A stretch of 6,207 nucleotides of DNA from positions 1-6,207 of the forward strand of contig JAJZVE010000292.1 in the NCBI GenBank assembly GCA_021845835.1, written 5' to 3'. The position numbers were made by a program, and so were the translations under genes. Positions 6,045 through 6,207 of the stretch are shown in pieces (positions within the stretch are counted from its first letter, which is position 1; every line of letters starts with the position of its first letter). The stretch comes from Pseudomonadota bacterium. GTDB lineage: Bacteria; Pseudomonadota; Alphaproteobacteria; Acetobacterales; Acetobacteraceae. The notes under the pieces are model-generated. The model was not told the origin of the DNA, made no database searches, and saw only the letters and a list, made by a program, of their open reading frames with translations.

Positions 6045-6207
6045 CAGCGTGCCCCCGGCATCTTGCGCGGCGCCCAGTCGATCGCCTTGCGCACCAGCGG
6101 CACCGACTTGGCGAACGCGCTGACGGTGTGCCGCACGTATTCCTTGCGCACGTACCAGTCGGAATCGACGTAGCACAGCTGCAGGCTCATGCGCTGGCAG
6201 ATCGGAA
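6044..6207 (-). CDS. Unrecognised protein, C-terminal part (cut by window edge)
   Basis: An open frame enters from the right edge and ends at TGA 6046-6044, giving 53 visible residues. The readable end includes SLQLCYVDSDWYVRKEYVRH and, further on, PLVRKAIDWAPRKMPGAR. It is rich in basic and aromatic residues, with no motif I can assign to a family. It is supported as a real gene mainly by the TGATG overlap with the oxygenase start and by the absence of stops to the window edge. It is likely the upstream partner of the oxygenase in one operon; its function cannot be stated from this fragment. Confidence 0.6.
   Translation of the reverse strand, partial: PICQRMSLQLCYVDSDWYVRKEYVRHTVSAFAKSVPLVRKAIDWAPRKMPGAR

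Noticed and set aside
1..6207. Searched for CRISPR repeats, tRNA/rRNA genes, insertion sequence ends, toxin-antitoxin pairs and phage genes.
   Set aside because: None seen; there are no spaced direct repeats, no transposase-like frames and no RNA gene signatures by eye.

Overview
The window is GC-rich, and every gene I can support lies on the minus strand, so biological order runs from high to low coordinates. The family mix (a five-component-type branched-chain amino acid ABC transporter, an M20 peptidase, an aldo/keto reductase and a 2-oxoglutarate oxygenase) and the codon use suggest a high-GC proteobacterium. An alphaproteobacterium is most likely, possibly from the Rhodospirillales/Acetobacteraceae side. 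That placement is an impression from protein style and not a measured result.

Layout, 5' to 3' on the minus strand. (1) 6207-5355: the C-terminal end of an unrecognised gene overlaps, by TGATG, the start of a complete 2OG-Fe(II) oxygenase of 229 residues. (2) 5354-5234: a 121-bp gap carries a reasonable sigma-70-type promoter and a perfect AGGAGG ribosome binding site for the next unit. (3) 5233-1378: a high-affinity branched-chain amino acid type (HAAT) transporter, with substrate-binding protein (livJ-like), permeases livH and livM, and ATPase livG. A 10-bp perfect inverted repeat sits directly in front of livH. livH and livM are 4 bp apart, and livM and livG overlap by ATGA. (4) 1328-198: an M20-family metallopeptidase of the carboxypeptidase G2 type, with all metal-site residues visible. 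(5) 156-1: the first 52 residues of an aldo/keto reductase, started from TTG and cut by the window edge.

Likely joint role: the binding protein captures an amino acid-like or amide-bearing solute in the periplasm. LivH and LivM carry it inward using ATP hydrolysed by LivG and a second ATPase not encoded here. The cytoplasmic M20 hydrolase, and perhaps the reductase, could then process it. The short gaps (41-55 bp or overlaps) from 5233 to 1 fit one operon. The solute cannot be read from the sequence.

I do not see an obviously new kind of system. The points most worth a second look are the absent livF, the hairpin that masks the livH start, the coupling of a peptide-uptake-style transporter to an M20 hydrolase, and the functionally open 2OG oxygenase with its upstream partner.
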